Assembly: GCA_015680685.1 (NCBI GenBank)
Contig: MNCI01000003.1
Coordinates: 5,811-69,810 of the forward strand
DNA from: Gnetum montanum
Lineage: Eukaryota; Streptophyta; Gnetopsida; Gnetales; Gnetaceae
Reading direction: 5' to 3'
Length of the DNA: 64,000 nt
Positions 11,270 to 22,374 of this stretch are shown piece after piece. Each line of letters opens with the position of its first letter. The first letter of the stretch is position 1. The notes under the pieces were generated by a model, which had not been told where the DNA came from, ran no database searches, and worked only from the letters and a program-made list of their open reading frames with translations. The position numbers were made by a program, and so were the translations under genes.

Positions 11270-12528
11270 ATGCTGAGGTAGTAGTGCCCAATGTGGAAGA
11301 AGAGGGGTAACACTCATTCTTATCTTCCAACACTCATCTAGCACAAAAAGTGGATGGCACATGACCTAGAACCCCTCCAAGAATCTCTAGAAGCCTTGGA
11401 ACCTCACCAAACCTTGTTGAAACTTGGATTTTGGTGTTTTTCATGCTATGGGAGATTTCTTCCATGCTAAGCCTCACACACTTAGTGTGGAAAGCTAGGG
11501 GGAATCCAACAAAGACCTAAGCTGATGACATAATAACCATTTCTTGATGCCCAATGATCCCTAGGGCCTACCTGAATCCTCTAGAACTTTTGGAAGCCCC
11601 AAAATGGGTCAAAAATGTGCAAATATGTCAAACCCATATCATCCACACTATGGCCACCATTCCTAGTATGGAAGAAAGGGGGAAGTTGCATGAGGCACTT
11701 AGAACCCTCCACACTATCAAATCGTAACATCTAACATTGATTGTCGACACCTACAACCTCGAAAGTTGACATACATGGTCAATTAGCTATAGATCTAGCC
11801 TAGATCTAACTTTATTATTTCAAGGGATCTCTTCCACATTGACCCTTTCAATCCCAATGTGGAAAAAATAGGAAAGATTGAAAACCCCCTCACAGCCCCC
11901 AAAATGACTAGATCTTGAGCTTATGCATTGATGACCAATGTCGGCAACCCTGTGGGCACTTGTACATGGGCAGATCAACCAAAAATCATTAGAAAACATT
12001 TTCCCCCAATTTTTCATACTGAGCATGGAAGCCCTAGTATAGGAAAATGGGTAAAGTTTAAGAAAAGGCTTATGACCCTTGAAACAGTCATATTTCAGAG
12101 TTAGATGGTAATACGCAACATTGATGACCTTAGGGGCCTGAATGCATAATAAAAAATGGTTAAAAAAATTACAAAGCTTTCCCCCTAATTTTCCATGCTG
12201 AGCATGGAAGTCCTAGTGTCAAAAAATGTGGGGAAGTCCAATTAATGCCTTAAAAACCTTGAAAAAACAAAATTTTGGCAGTAGATGTTAGTAGTCAATG
12301 TCAACATCCTAGGAAGCCTACATGCATGCTCGAGAGTGGCCAAAAGTGATCAAAAAACTTTCCCCCAAATTTTCCATAATGGGCATAGAAGCCCTAGTGT
12401 GAAAAAATGAGGGGAAGTTCAAAAATTACCTTATGACCTTTGACATTACTAAATTTTGATATCAAATGTCAGTAGTCATTGCCAACAATCCCAGAAACCT
12501 ACATGCATGGTTGAAATCAATCAAAAAT
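11270..12528 (+). repeat. ~180-bp satellite array, left arm, each monomer with a dyad
   Basis: Seven diverged monomers are marked by a TTCCATGCT...AGCATGGAAG-like core near 11,270, 11,450, 11,650, 11,830, 12,010, 12,190 and 12,370, a spacing of about 180 bp. The three rightmost are most alike: core, then CCTAGTGT, then a GGGGAAG block, then a CCTTGAAA-like block. The core is an imperfect inverted repeat (CTTCCATGCT against AGCATGGAAG). The array is cut at 12,528 by the Athila copy A and continues at 15,684. Confidence 0.75.
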
Positions 12529-13311
12529 CATCAACATAATGCCTATATTTGCCTATAAATATGTGATCACACATTGCATATTTGGCACCATTTGGTTAAC
12601 AGTATAGCTAGAATCTTACAGTTTTATTTTGTAATCTTAGAGAATAATCAATGAGTGCTTGTAGTATGGATTTAAGTCAAATTATATAGAGTCTTATTTG
12701 AGTGGAATTGTACCTAGACACATTCCATGAACAATAATAAGATCGGGATCAATTCCTATTCATTGTAGCACTTTAACTTAGAATAGATTTACTTTCAATG
12801 CAATTTATATACCATGTAATTACTTAATATTTACATTTTCATGCACGTTGATCAATTGGAAGAATGAGCATGCCTAGTTTCGAAAGTAAACACATATTCT
12901 CTTAGTAATTCCAACAGCGTTATTACTTGGTTCACCTAGTAGTATGACACTTGGTAATCCCAGTAGTGTGTACGTGAGTTCAGGATGTGTACAACAAGCT
13001 AGGAATAGACACTCATCACCTTTAGGCTAGCTTAGAAGTTATCATCTTATTATTAATTAGATTAAATAATTAATTTCTATATTACTGTTAAGGTTAATTT
13101 AAGGCCCCAACAACATCATAATCATATGCCTCACTCTGGGCTAAACCATATGTCATAAAGCTATCACTAGTCTACATGGAAAGACAACAACTTGTGATCA
13201 ATACTTAATAATCTAGATACCACACTAGTTCCATCCATATAATTCAACCAGATTACATATGAATGCTTGTGATTCATATTGTTGGACATAGGTGATACTC
13301 GCTGCTCATCA
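12529..13311 (+). mobile_element. Athila-like LTR of copy A, 5'-truncated
   Basis: Nearly identical to 30,818-31,585 (LTR of copy B) but starting only at ATCAACATAATGCC, so most of U3 is missing. A TATAAATA box lies at 12,554-12,561. The end is CTCATCA at 13,305-13,311, followed one base later by the primer binding site. The left border falls inside a satellite monomer with no visible target duplication. Confidence 0.8.
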
Positions 13312-13312
13312 T

Positions 13313-13330
13313 TAGCACCATTGCTAGGGA
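13313..13330 (+). other. Primer binding site, tRNA-Asp type (copy A)
   Basis: TAGCACCATTGCTAGGGA sits just after the LTR end. It matches the complement of a plant tRNA-Asp 3' end, the primer typical of Athila elements, apart from transitions of the kind produced by cytosine deamination. The copy at 57,117 has an independent set of such changes. Confidence 0.7.
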
Positions 13331-13444
13331 TGGTGCTTGTTATCTAAATTAGTTATTTATATAAATGATAGCTGTACAAACATTAATGATTTATATTTTT
13401 TGAAAATATTAATATTTTAAGTCACACACATTATTAATTAAAAC

Positions 13445-15683
13445 ATGACTCCTTCACATAGAACCAATAACCCATCACATGATGAGAACACTAGTAGGAA
13501 AAATGGTAGGATCTATATTGAAGAGAATTGGAGTGAATTACTAAATGCAAGGGTTTCATATGCTCATTTAGACCCTTACTACATTCAAAGACTACATTAA
13601 ACTGATGTAGACAATCCTAGAGGGGAGGACACAAGTCTTAGAACAAGGAGGACCTCAAGGCCTAGGACCTCCTCCAAACTGAAGAAGAAATAACTCAAGG
13701 GATCATTGCGAGAGATATAAGAGCCATGGTGATTCTCCTAGTTTACCATCTTTCTTTTCCTCTTCAACATCTAGTTCTGATGAAGATGAATGTAGGATTA
13801 GAGATTGCGATACACTAAGGGGTCAAGATGAAGATAGAAACAAAAAGCAAAGGCAAGGTAAAAGACATTAAAGTGAGCATGATGAGGTCATCATAATCCA
13901 ACAAATAGAAATAGAGATTATCATCAGTATGTGTTTGATGATGATGAACCCTTATTGACTACTAGAAGCATGATATAGATCATGGAGGCAGTTATAATAC
14001 CCCATAGCCATCAAAGGAAAAGTTGCATTAAGCAACTTAATATGTATAACATTCCTAAATTTGAGGGAGGCTATAATTCTAATCCACAACATCATTTACA
14101 ATCCTTCCATGATGCTTGCACCTTGAAAAATATTGAAAGTAAGTGGCAAAAGCTTAAGCTCTTCCATAGGATACTAATAGAAGAAGCTAAAAGTTGTTAT
14201 AGATTGTTGGAACCAGATTTAATCCACTGGTGGTCCATAACACTTGAGCTATTCAGTGAAAAATATCAAACCTATGAAAGAGTGTCCAATCTAACAAAAC
14301 AAATCCAAGGGTGGAAGCAAGAAAACCATAAATCCTTGGATGTAGCCTTGGATAGATACTATTCTCTACTACATAGATGTACAAGCCATGGTTTTTCTCA
14401 AAAAGAATAGCTTCTCCACATCATAGATGGGCTTCATAATAAAACAAGGATGACCCTTGGGATCTATGCACAAAGAAAATTACCAAAAGTGAGATTCCAT
14501 CAGATACAAAGGCTAGTTGAACAAGAGGCAAGAAAAGAAGGAGAGTTGTCTAAAAGGGAGAGTTTAGAGGAATATAACTAGAATAAACTCTTCATGAAAA
14601 AGAGGTCCATATTTATGATTATAAAAAAGAGCAACTTTTGATGAGTTGATTTTACATAAAACCTTGCCAATACAAAAGTCTATCATTGAGATTGAAGTAA
14701 GGGTAGATACTATATGGAAGTTGATAAATGAAAAAGTTACAACTAACTTGAAAATCATATAGAAAAAGGTAAACCAAAAAGGATTATGTGATCAAAACAA
14801 GAAGAGGAATAAGAATAAGCAAACAAGTAAGGATGCTTATTGGTAAAAAGGGGAAATAATTGTTGTATAAGAGGTTTCAAACTTAGATACAAAAGAGGAT
14901 GATGGATGCAACATCTGCCAATATGAACGTCCAAATGACTATTGCCCAGTTATATTACATCTATAAGAGTTTGAGGCTTTTTCTTTAAATTTTAAGTTTG
15001 TTAAAAAGAAAATGCCTAGAAGATTACCTTACCCACAAGGTAATTATAGATAGTTCTATAACCAATAGTGCTATCCCAATGAGACTTCTTATCAACCTCA
15101 ATACTACTATCAACCATAGTGGCAAAACCCACAGTCAAGGAGAATGCCATCAACAAACCAACAATACTCTTATTATTAGCTAGATCCTTATGGATACTAT
15201 GTTCAACAACCTATTTTTCCAATTGGTTCTACTTCCTCTGCCTTAAATCACTACTACTACTCTCTTGAATATCATCAATGCACAACATCTCCCATGAGAT
15301 TTCCAACCCATGCCTCTTATCATATGTAACATCCTCAACACTCTTATACTTCCCTTCATCATATGTCACCACCAATAATCTAGGAAGGATTGGCATCATA
15401 ACCTTAACAAAAGAATGTCACTTGTGTTGTGAACATACAAGTGAATGATAATGTTAGTAGATCTCAATGAAAACCTTGGAAATTTTCTTTCTTTAGGATA
15501 GTTTTCACACATGTGAATAAAACTAGTAGACCTACTAGTTCATCAAAACTAGCACAAGGACAATCTGGTGCAACCTCCTTCCTCAAAAAAATAATGTCTT
15601 CTAATCCTAAAAAAGAGTCAACATCCATTACAACTCCAACACAAAACATAAAAGATGAACCTATCACTGTGAAGAGATAGAAA
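13445..15683 (+). pseudogene. gag: Athila-like gag of copy A, broken
   Basis: The ATG at 13,445 opens a frame with a basic, Ser/Thr/Arg-rich start (M-T-P-S-H-R-T-N-N). A Ser-rich acidic patch follows near 13,745-13,800. The conserved gag core at 13,982-14,410 reads N-I-P-K-F-E-G-G-Y-N-S-N-P-Q-H-H-L-Q then H-D-A-C, ending in a D-R-Y-Y-S-L-L-H-R-C motif. This is the capsid-forming part of a Ty3/gypsy gag with Athila-like layout. After the stop at 14,408 the frame continues broken to a Tyr-rich tail near 15,190-15,340 (Y-G-Y-Y-V-Q-Q-P in copy B). No protease, RT or integrase follows; the copy ends at 15,683 against satellite DNA. Frameshifts occur in the N-terminal part. Copy B at 31,587-33,440 is very similar. 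Confidence 0.75.
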
Positions 15684-16432
15684 GGGGGAAATTCCAAAAA
15701 CCACTTAGAAAATCTCTAAAAAGACCAGTTTTGGCTCCAGAACCTAGCCCTCAACCCTGATAGCCCTAGAGGTTGACATGTAAATTTTATTGAGGTTAAA
15801 ATGGATCAAAAATTTACTCCCCCTTATTTTCCATGTTGAGCTTTCTATCCCCAACATGGAAGAAATGGGGGATGCCAAAAAAAACTTAGGAATGCCCAAA
15901 AGTATCAAATTTTGACATAGATCCATAGCCCTTGACCTTGGCAATCTCGGGAAGTAACACACATGGTCGATTATGATTGAAATTGGCTTAGATCTAAGAT
16001 TCTTACTTCTTCCATGCTAGAGTAACCTCCCTAGCTTGGAAACAAGGGGAAAATTTTCTTTTCCACTTTTAGAGGCAAGATGACACTCCCAAAAACCAAA
16101 AATCTTCACTCGAGAAGCCTAGGATCTCATAGCCTCAAGATTTCACTTATTTGACCTCATTTCAACCTTAAAAACTATTCCCCAAATTCTTCCATACTAG
16201 AGTAACTCTCATAGTGTGGAAATATGGAGAAGACACTAAGTAACCTTAAATAGCATTCAAACGTGTCCAAAATTAGCCAGAAACTTGCAAAATCGAAGTT
16301 TGTAGCCCTAGGGGCCTAGAAACCTGGTCAAAGTGCCCTAAAACCACTCTAAATTCATAAAAAAGTGTCTCCCTATTTTTCCATGCTGAAGATACTATAC
16401 CCAACATGGAAGAAAGGGAGGGAGGGGGGGGG

Positions 16433-16468
<36 letters not shown>

Positions 16469-16850
16469 TTTCAACACCTATTAACACTCAAAATGGCCTT
16501 AAGTTGCCTTGGAACTAAGCTAAGAGATGCAAAAGTTCTCGATCTAAACTCTGGCTACCTATTTGATCATATTTGATCTTATTTTTGCTTGGATTTTGGT
16601 TCCCCATGCTAACCCTCCTCTTTTCCATGCTGTCCAATATGGAAACAAGGGGAAAGGCTTCAAAACCTACTTTTTGGCTTTTATAGACCTTCGAGGGGCT
16701 CACTTTTGATGGATATAATCCTACACTACCTTTGGAAGGTTCTGAGACTTCAATTTTGGATCTTTGAACATCCTCAAACATATTTTCCTTAGTATCCATA
16801 TTAAGGACCCCTATTTTCACATTGAACCCAGTGTGGAAGCCTCAAGGCAC
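15684..16850 (+). repeat. ~180-bp satellite array, right arm
   Basis: The array resumes with a GGGGGAAATTCC block and dyad cores near 15,826, 16,007, 16,190, 16,380, 16,610 and 16,810. These are more diverged than the left arm (for example CTTCCATGCTAGAGTAAC...AGCTTGGAAAC). Spacing is 180-220 bp. One monomer has a G run and a GA microsatellite inserted at 16,424-16,467. Confidence 0.7.
16424..16467 (+). repeat. G12 run followed by a GA microsatellite
   Basis: A run of 12 G (16,424-16,435) leads into an uninterrupted GA dinucleotide tract of about 16 units. Confidence 0.9.
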
Positions 16851-17892
16851 TTGATTTTTAGGTTTAGATAGCCCAAAAATAGCCCAGATTGATGCTTGAA
16901 CTCAACTAATAGCCTTGTAGTCTCAAAACATGGCCTGCTAAGCCCTACAGCTGGAAAAACTTAATCATTTTTTACCTATATTAACCAAATTTTATCATAT
17001 ATGGACTATTTTAATTAATGTTTGACTTATTATGTAATGTTTTAGCTTATTTTTTAGACTTATGTTTCCTTATGGACATGGTTGACCTTCTATGACCTCT
17101 ATATAGCTCTATATGTTCTTTGTTTGTCTTATTACAACTCCATTTTCCTTTGTTCAGCCTATAAATGGTATCAAATAATGGGGTTTGACTTTCCATGACC
17201 ACCATTTGACACCATATAACCATGGCCTACTAAGGCCTTAAACTGGCATCATGGCTCGTTAAGGCATAAAACTAGCAAAACTATAACCTTTATTAATCAT
17301 TTGTAGCCTTACTCTATATATTTCCCCTTGTTTAACCTTTATGTAACCTTTGTTCACCTCTAGTGCACTTTTCAAAATAGACCTCATCTCATTAATGACC
17401 TTGGATGGCCTTAACTGCATTAGATTTACATATGTTTTATGTTGTATTAACATTAGGTATTCACTTTTACCCATGTGCCACTTAATATGCTTTTGGTTGA
17501 TATGCATGATCAAAGTATTTGTACCTAGGAGTAAATCAATTTGCCTTTGTGTCTACATGGACCTCACAGTGATACTAAATTGTGTATTAACTATGATTAC
17601 CTAGATTTTAAGCCTAAGAGTCTTGTAGACCACATAGCCTCAATAGAAAAACCACATAGCCTCAATAGAAAAATCTCTAGAATGGCCTAAAAACCTAGCC
17701 AAAACCCTTGACTTAGAAGTAGGAGACAAACCTAAGGACCCTTTAGTTGAGATTCCTATCACAACACATAGTGGTGAGAAGAAAATCCTTAAATTAAGTT
17801 TCACACTAGATTCTGAATGTGGCCACAACATATCTAAAGTCTTTAAAATAACATTAAGGCATTTGCCTAGTCACATGAAGATATGTGAGGCC
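16851..17892 (+). other. Spacer before pol, with a short 29-bp-type repeat and a frame-shifted pre-RT segment
   Basis: Contains two partial units of the 29-bp minisatellite at 17,222-17,275 (CTAAGGCCTTAAACTGGCA). From about 17,640 an open stretch in another frame (E-W-P-K-N-L-A-K-T-L-D-L-E) leads to a point just before RT. A one-base shift at about 17,885 separates it from the pol frame. It may be a remnant of the protease-RT linker, but no protease active-site motif is visible. Confidence 0.45.
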
Positions 17893-20800
17893 TAGACCCA
17901 AGTCTAGTCTAGCACAACATCATACTAGATCCTAAGATTAGACCAGTTAAGCAAAAAGTGCACAAGATTAGATCTGATTTGGCCTTCGCAGTTTGTGATG
18001 AAATCTCAAAGCTCTACCAAGCAAGTTTCATTAGGGATGTAGATTATGTAGAATGGGTAACCAACATAGTGGTAGTCCCTAAGAAAAATGGGAGTATCTA
18101 TATTTGCATTGATTTTCGAGATCTAAATAAAGCCACCATCAAGGATCACTTTCCTTTTTCTAATATTGATCAGCTTATCGATACTATAGCTGAACATGCC
18201 TTGTTATCCTTTATGGATGGATTCTTGAGATATAACTAAATTAGGATCAACCTAGAACACCAACTTAGCACAACCTTTATTACCCCATGGGGTACTTTTT
18301 ATTATACCATGATAACCTTTGACCTCAAGAATGCTAGAGTGACATACTAAAGAGCCATGACCTATATCTTTAGTGATTATATGTTAGGTTTTCTTAATGA
18401 TTATGTAGATGACATAGTCGTGAATTCTAAAATAGCTAATGAGCATGCCAATGACCTAGATTTGGTGCTTAAAAGATGCCTCAAATATGAGCTTAGGCTC
18501 AATCCTAAGAAGTGTGTCTTTAGCATCAAGATCGATAAGATGATTGGCTTTGTAGTCTTTGAGGTAGGGATATGCATAGATCATGATAAGGTTAAGGCCA
18601 TATCCAAATTGGTAGCACCTACCAACCTTAAAGAGCTTCAAGGATTACAAGGTAGACTAAAATTTATTCATAGGTTTATTGCTAGGCTTATGGATAAGTT
18701 ACAACCTTTGCATCACTTACTTAAGAAATGAGTTCACTATGAGTGGACAATTCAATGCCAAGAAGCCTTTGAAAACCATAAGCAATAATTAACACAACTA
18801 CCTATAGCCTATTCTCTGTAAGAGGGTAAACCATTTTACATTTATCTCACCATTTTTGATACATCCATTGCCTCTCTACTCTATCAAAAATGTGATGACG
18901 GAGCAAAAATGCCTATATACTACCTTAGCCATGCATTAGTAGCCCACGAGACCCGATACACTAAAGTGAAGAAGCGTTGTCTAGCACTAGCCTTTTCTTT
19001 GAAGAAATGGAGACACTACCTCTTTAGAATCCAAGTTAACATAATTTGCAAGGAAAACATACTCAGAGCCACAATGACCAACATTTATGAAAGTAGTTGT
19101 ATAGCCTGATGGAAAGCCATAACCACAGAGTTCAACCTCCATTACATCTCTCAATCCTCAATAAAAGGTCAAGCTATAGCCATATAGCTCACAATTTCAC
19201 TAATTAATGACTAAGAAACCATAAACCTTGAGTTCCTTGATGAACACATTAACATAATTAGCTAAGTGCTTGAGGGTTATGATGCAATCATGAACTTTGA
19301 TGCAGCTTCAACTATCCATGCGGCTAGTGCTGTTGCCATCATAACATTCCCATCTAGTGAAATCCAATCCTTTGCCTATTTTTTTGGATTCCCATGTATC
19401 AAAAACATAGAAAAATATGAGGGTTTGATTAGAGGGATGACGATAGCTCGTGACCTAGGTATTAGATTCCTAGCCATCAAAGGGGATTCACAACTCCTGG
19501 TTAACCAAGTAACGGAAGTCTATGCATGCAAAGCTAAGTACTTATAACCTTATTGTGACCTAGGAAAGCAATTACTACAATAATTCATATATGTTGATAT
19601 CCAACACATACCTTAAAATGAAAATTTCATAGTTGATGCAATTACAACATTAGCCCTTAGTGTGACACGATATGTGTTTAGCAAGTTGTCCATCTTAACT
19701 ATGGACTGCACTACTTCCATTACATAGAACATTGAGGGTACATTTGTGGCCATTGTTCATACTACTTATTCCAAGCAGTGGTATGAAGATATCAAATTTT
19801 ACCTTATGCATGGTGAATCCTCACAAGGCCTAACTACTTCTCAAAAATATGCCACATGCAAGCAATCGAAGTAGTATGTCATCGTAGGTGATAACACATT
19901 ATGTCAATGATCCTATGATGACATACTCCTAAAGTGCTAAGGAAAAACCAAAGCTAGAATAGTCCTAGAAGAGGTTCATGAGGGTGTTTGTGGTGTACAT
20001 ATAGGACCTAGAGCCATGGCTGCTAATATTAGATGCTTAGTTATGAATCATGTTTTGATTGGCTCTAATATCATAGACTCGACATCGGATACCCGATGTT
20101 GGAGCCTAAGATGCCATGTCAAATATTCGATATAATAGGATATACGTCAACCTATAAATATAGCACTTGGGCTCATGATTTTCATATATATTTTCTTTTC
20201 ATAGCATAGCATAGCTCTTGTATTTTTTTCTCTAAAGTTTGAATATTTTCTGAGTTCCCACAATAGGAGTCTGAGTGTGTATGGATCTTTGTTTAAGCAC
20301 TGATGTACTTGAGCATAGTACTGTGACAGGAATAAAAACAAACCCTTTTGATAATCTTTGCAACACTGAGATTAGATTAATGTTTCCTTTAATGCATTTG
20401 ATATTCATGCACTTTACTTTAATGCACTTTAATTAGGCAATTAATTTCCAATTGTTAATGAACACAAGCATGACCACTTCAAGCATACGTGTAGTGCTTG
20501 GTAACCTAGAAATGCTTAACATTCGGTAACCCAGTAGTGCTATACGTGTTCAATATGTGTCTAGAGAGTAGGAATAGGTGCTTGTGTTAGGCTAGCTAGG
20601 TAGTAGGTTAATTAGATATTAAATTGTTCTACCTTTCATTCTTGTTCTAGATGATTAAATTTATAAAATACAAAATGATAAAAATCATATACCTCAATTG
20701 CACTTAACCATATACTTGTACTTCACAAGTGGAACTGAGAAGACAATAATCATTCCATTTAGATTTCATGTCTTAGAAGTAGTGCACTTAAGAACTTAAG

Positions 20801-21864
20801 GTTTGCAAAATTTGACCGAAGCATGCATGTATGCTTGAGATTCTTATGGTTGGACATAAGGATACCTTGTTGCTCATTAGTTAGGCTACTATTGGCCCCA
20901 TATGGAAAATGACTATCTATAAAAGGTTAAGCGATGTAACACATGCCAACGATATAGCAACTTGATACATGTATCACCAACTAAGTTACATACAACCTAG
21001 ATAACATGGTCATTTTAACAATGGGGGTTGGATATCATTAGACCCATAACACCCAAATCGACCGTAGGGCATAGCTTCATCATCACCACAACTGAATACT
21101 TTACCAAGTGAGTTGAAGCTATTCCCCTAAGGAAGAACATATCTAAACAAGTTTGCAAGTTTATCCTAGACAACATTTTAGCTCATTTTTGTGTACCCAT
21201 GACCATAGTGATAGATAATGGACATTAATTCAGTAGCCAAGAAACCAAGGATTTCTGTCATAACCTAGGCATTAAGCATTCTTTCTCATCACCTTACTAC
21301 CTCCAAGCCAATGGACAAGTAGAAGTAAGCAACAAGGCCATCATCAACTTGCTCAAGAAGATGCTCAAAAATAGCAAGCAGATGTGCCATTAGAGGCTTG
21401 TCCATGCACTATGGGCATACAGAATGACCTATTGCATGGTAATTGACATGACTCCTTATAGCCTTGTTTATGTTTTTGAAGCTATTTTACATCTTTAATT
21501 GTAGGTACCATCACTTCTAGTAGCCTTAATCAACTTCATCAATGATTTGCAAAGCAAGGAGTTATAGATAGCAGCACTAGATTCGATGCAAGAGTGGCAT
21601 ATGCAAATGCTTACTCACATCGAGCACTATCAAGAGATGCAGAAGCAAAAACATCACCATAACCTAACCATGCATAAGATCAAGGAGGGGGACCTCATCC
21701 TCAAGGCCATCCAAGAGCATGTGGACAAATTCTCAGCCAACTAGGAAGAGTCCTTTCTTATTACTAGAGCTTATGGAAATTGGGCATTTAGAATAGCTGA
21801 CATGAATGGGAATGAGCTGGACAATCCAATCAATCATTCCTATCTAAAGTCATACTACATGTAG
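17893..21864 (+). pseudogene. pol: Tat/Ogre-like pol: RT, RNase H, second RNase H and integrase, interrupted by a solo LTR
   Basis: One reading frame runs from 17,893 to 20,040 and, after skipping the LTR at 20,041-20,879 and one target repeat, to the TAG at 21,862-21,864. RT shows D-P-K-I-R-P-V-K-Q near 17,935, V-V-P-K-K-N-G and I-D-F-R-D-L-N-K-A near 18,075-18,135, and an intact Y-V-D-D at 18,402-18,413. A Y-L-S-H-A-L RNase H segment follows near 18,920. A second RNase H-like domain is at about 19,280-19,600 (M-N-F-D-A-A-S, Y-E-G-L-I-R-G, K-G-D-S-Q-L-L-V-N-Q); RNase H duplication is a hallmark of the Tat lineage. The integrase has a Zn finger (C-N-T-C near 20,940) and core with D at 21,214 and E at 21,322. 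The expected first catalytic Asp is Glu at 21,094. The C-terminus ends with an A-D-M-N-G-N-E-L motif. About 15 in-frame stops lie at Trp, Gln or Arg sites. Confidence 0.85.
20041..20879 (+). mobile_element. Solo Athila-type LTR inserted in the integrase coding region
   Basis: An 839-bp LTR starts TTATGAATC (compare TGATGAATC at 41,193) and ends CTCATTA, with a TATAAATA box at 20,153-20,160. It is flanked by CTTAG (20,036-20,040) and GTTAG (20,880-20,884), a 5-bp target duplication with one mismatch. Removing the LTR and one repeat copy rejoins the integrase frame in phase across its Zn-finger region. U3 carries the palindromic pair ACATCGGATACCCGATGT just upstream of TATA. No internal sequence remains. 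Confidence 0.88.
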
Positions 21865-21895
21865 CCGATAGATCGTCAACAAGCAAGCATGCTTT

Positions 21896-22012
21896 CAATA
21901 GTCTACTATGACCTTAAACTAGCAAGATGGACTACTAGGGCATTAAATTTGTACCATGGTTCACCATAGCCTTAAACTACTACCATGGCCCACCATGGCC
22001 TTAAACTAGCAA
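21896..22012 (+). repeat. 29-bp-type minisatellite after the integrase
   Basis: Four diverged units (CTATGACCTTAAACTAGCA, then CTAGGGCATTAAA, CCATAGCCTTAAACTA, CCATGGCCTTAAACTAGCA) follow about 30 bp after the pol stop. They are the same family as 4,332-4,622. Confidence 0.75.
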
Positions 22013-22374
22013 CATTGGTGACTTGGATAGCCTGATTCTCATATGACCTCTATGCATTATAGCTTTATAATGTATAATGGTGTTTTGTATTATTTTTTGA
22101 TGCCTCTCAAGTCAATCCTCCAAACATGAATAAAGAGGGGCCATTGAAACACCACAAAGTTTTTCATGTTATAACCAATCCTCATCATGTAGCTTTCACC
22201 CCATTGAACCCGAGGAAAAATTTCATTATAAATGTGAAAATTGTAACCCACAATGGGTAATTTTACATACTTTATACTTTTGGGAGTGAAAAATTCCTCA
22301 TAAGTTATCAAAGCCTCATTTCCCAAGTGAAAAACATTACCTAGTGTCTATATTTGGGCTTTGGGGGGCAGGGG
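22013..22374 (+). other. Tat-like 3' UTR and polypurine tract
   Basis: Short non-coding region ending in GGGCTTTGGGGGGCAGGGG (22,356-22,374), a strong polypurine-tract candidate directly before a TG start. A partly similar stretch occurs at about 24,950-25,140, suggesting a second 3'-end remnant there. Confidence 0.55.

Noticed and set aside
15464-15697. 77-codon minus ORF, also at 33,251-33,460
   Set aside because: Its preservation in two copies follows from their recent common origin; the plus strand carries the gag tail.
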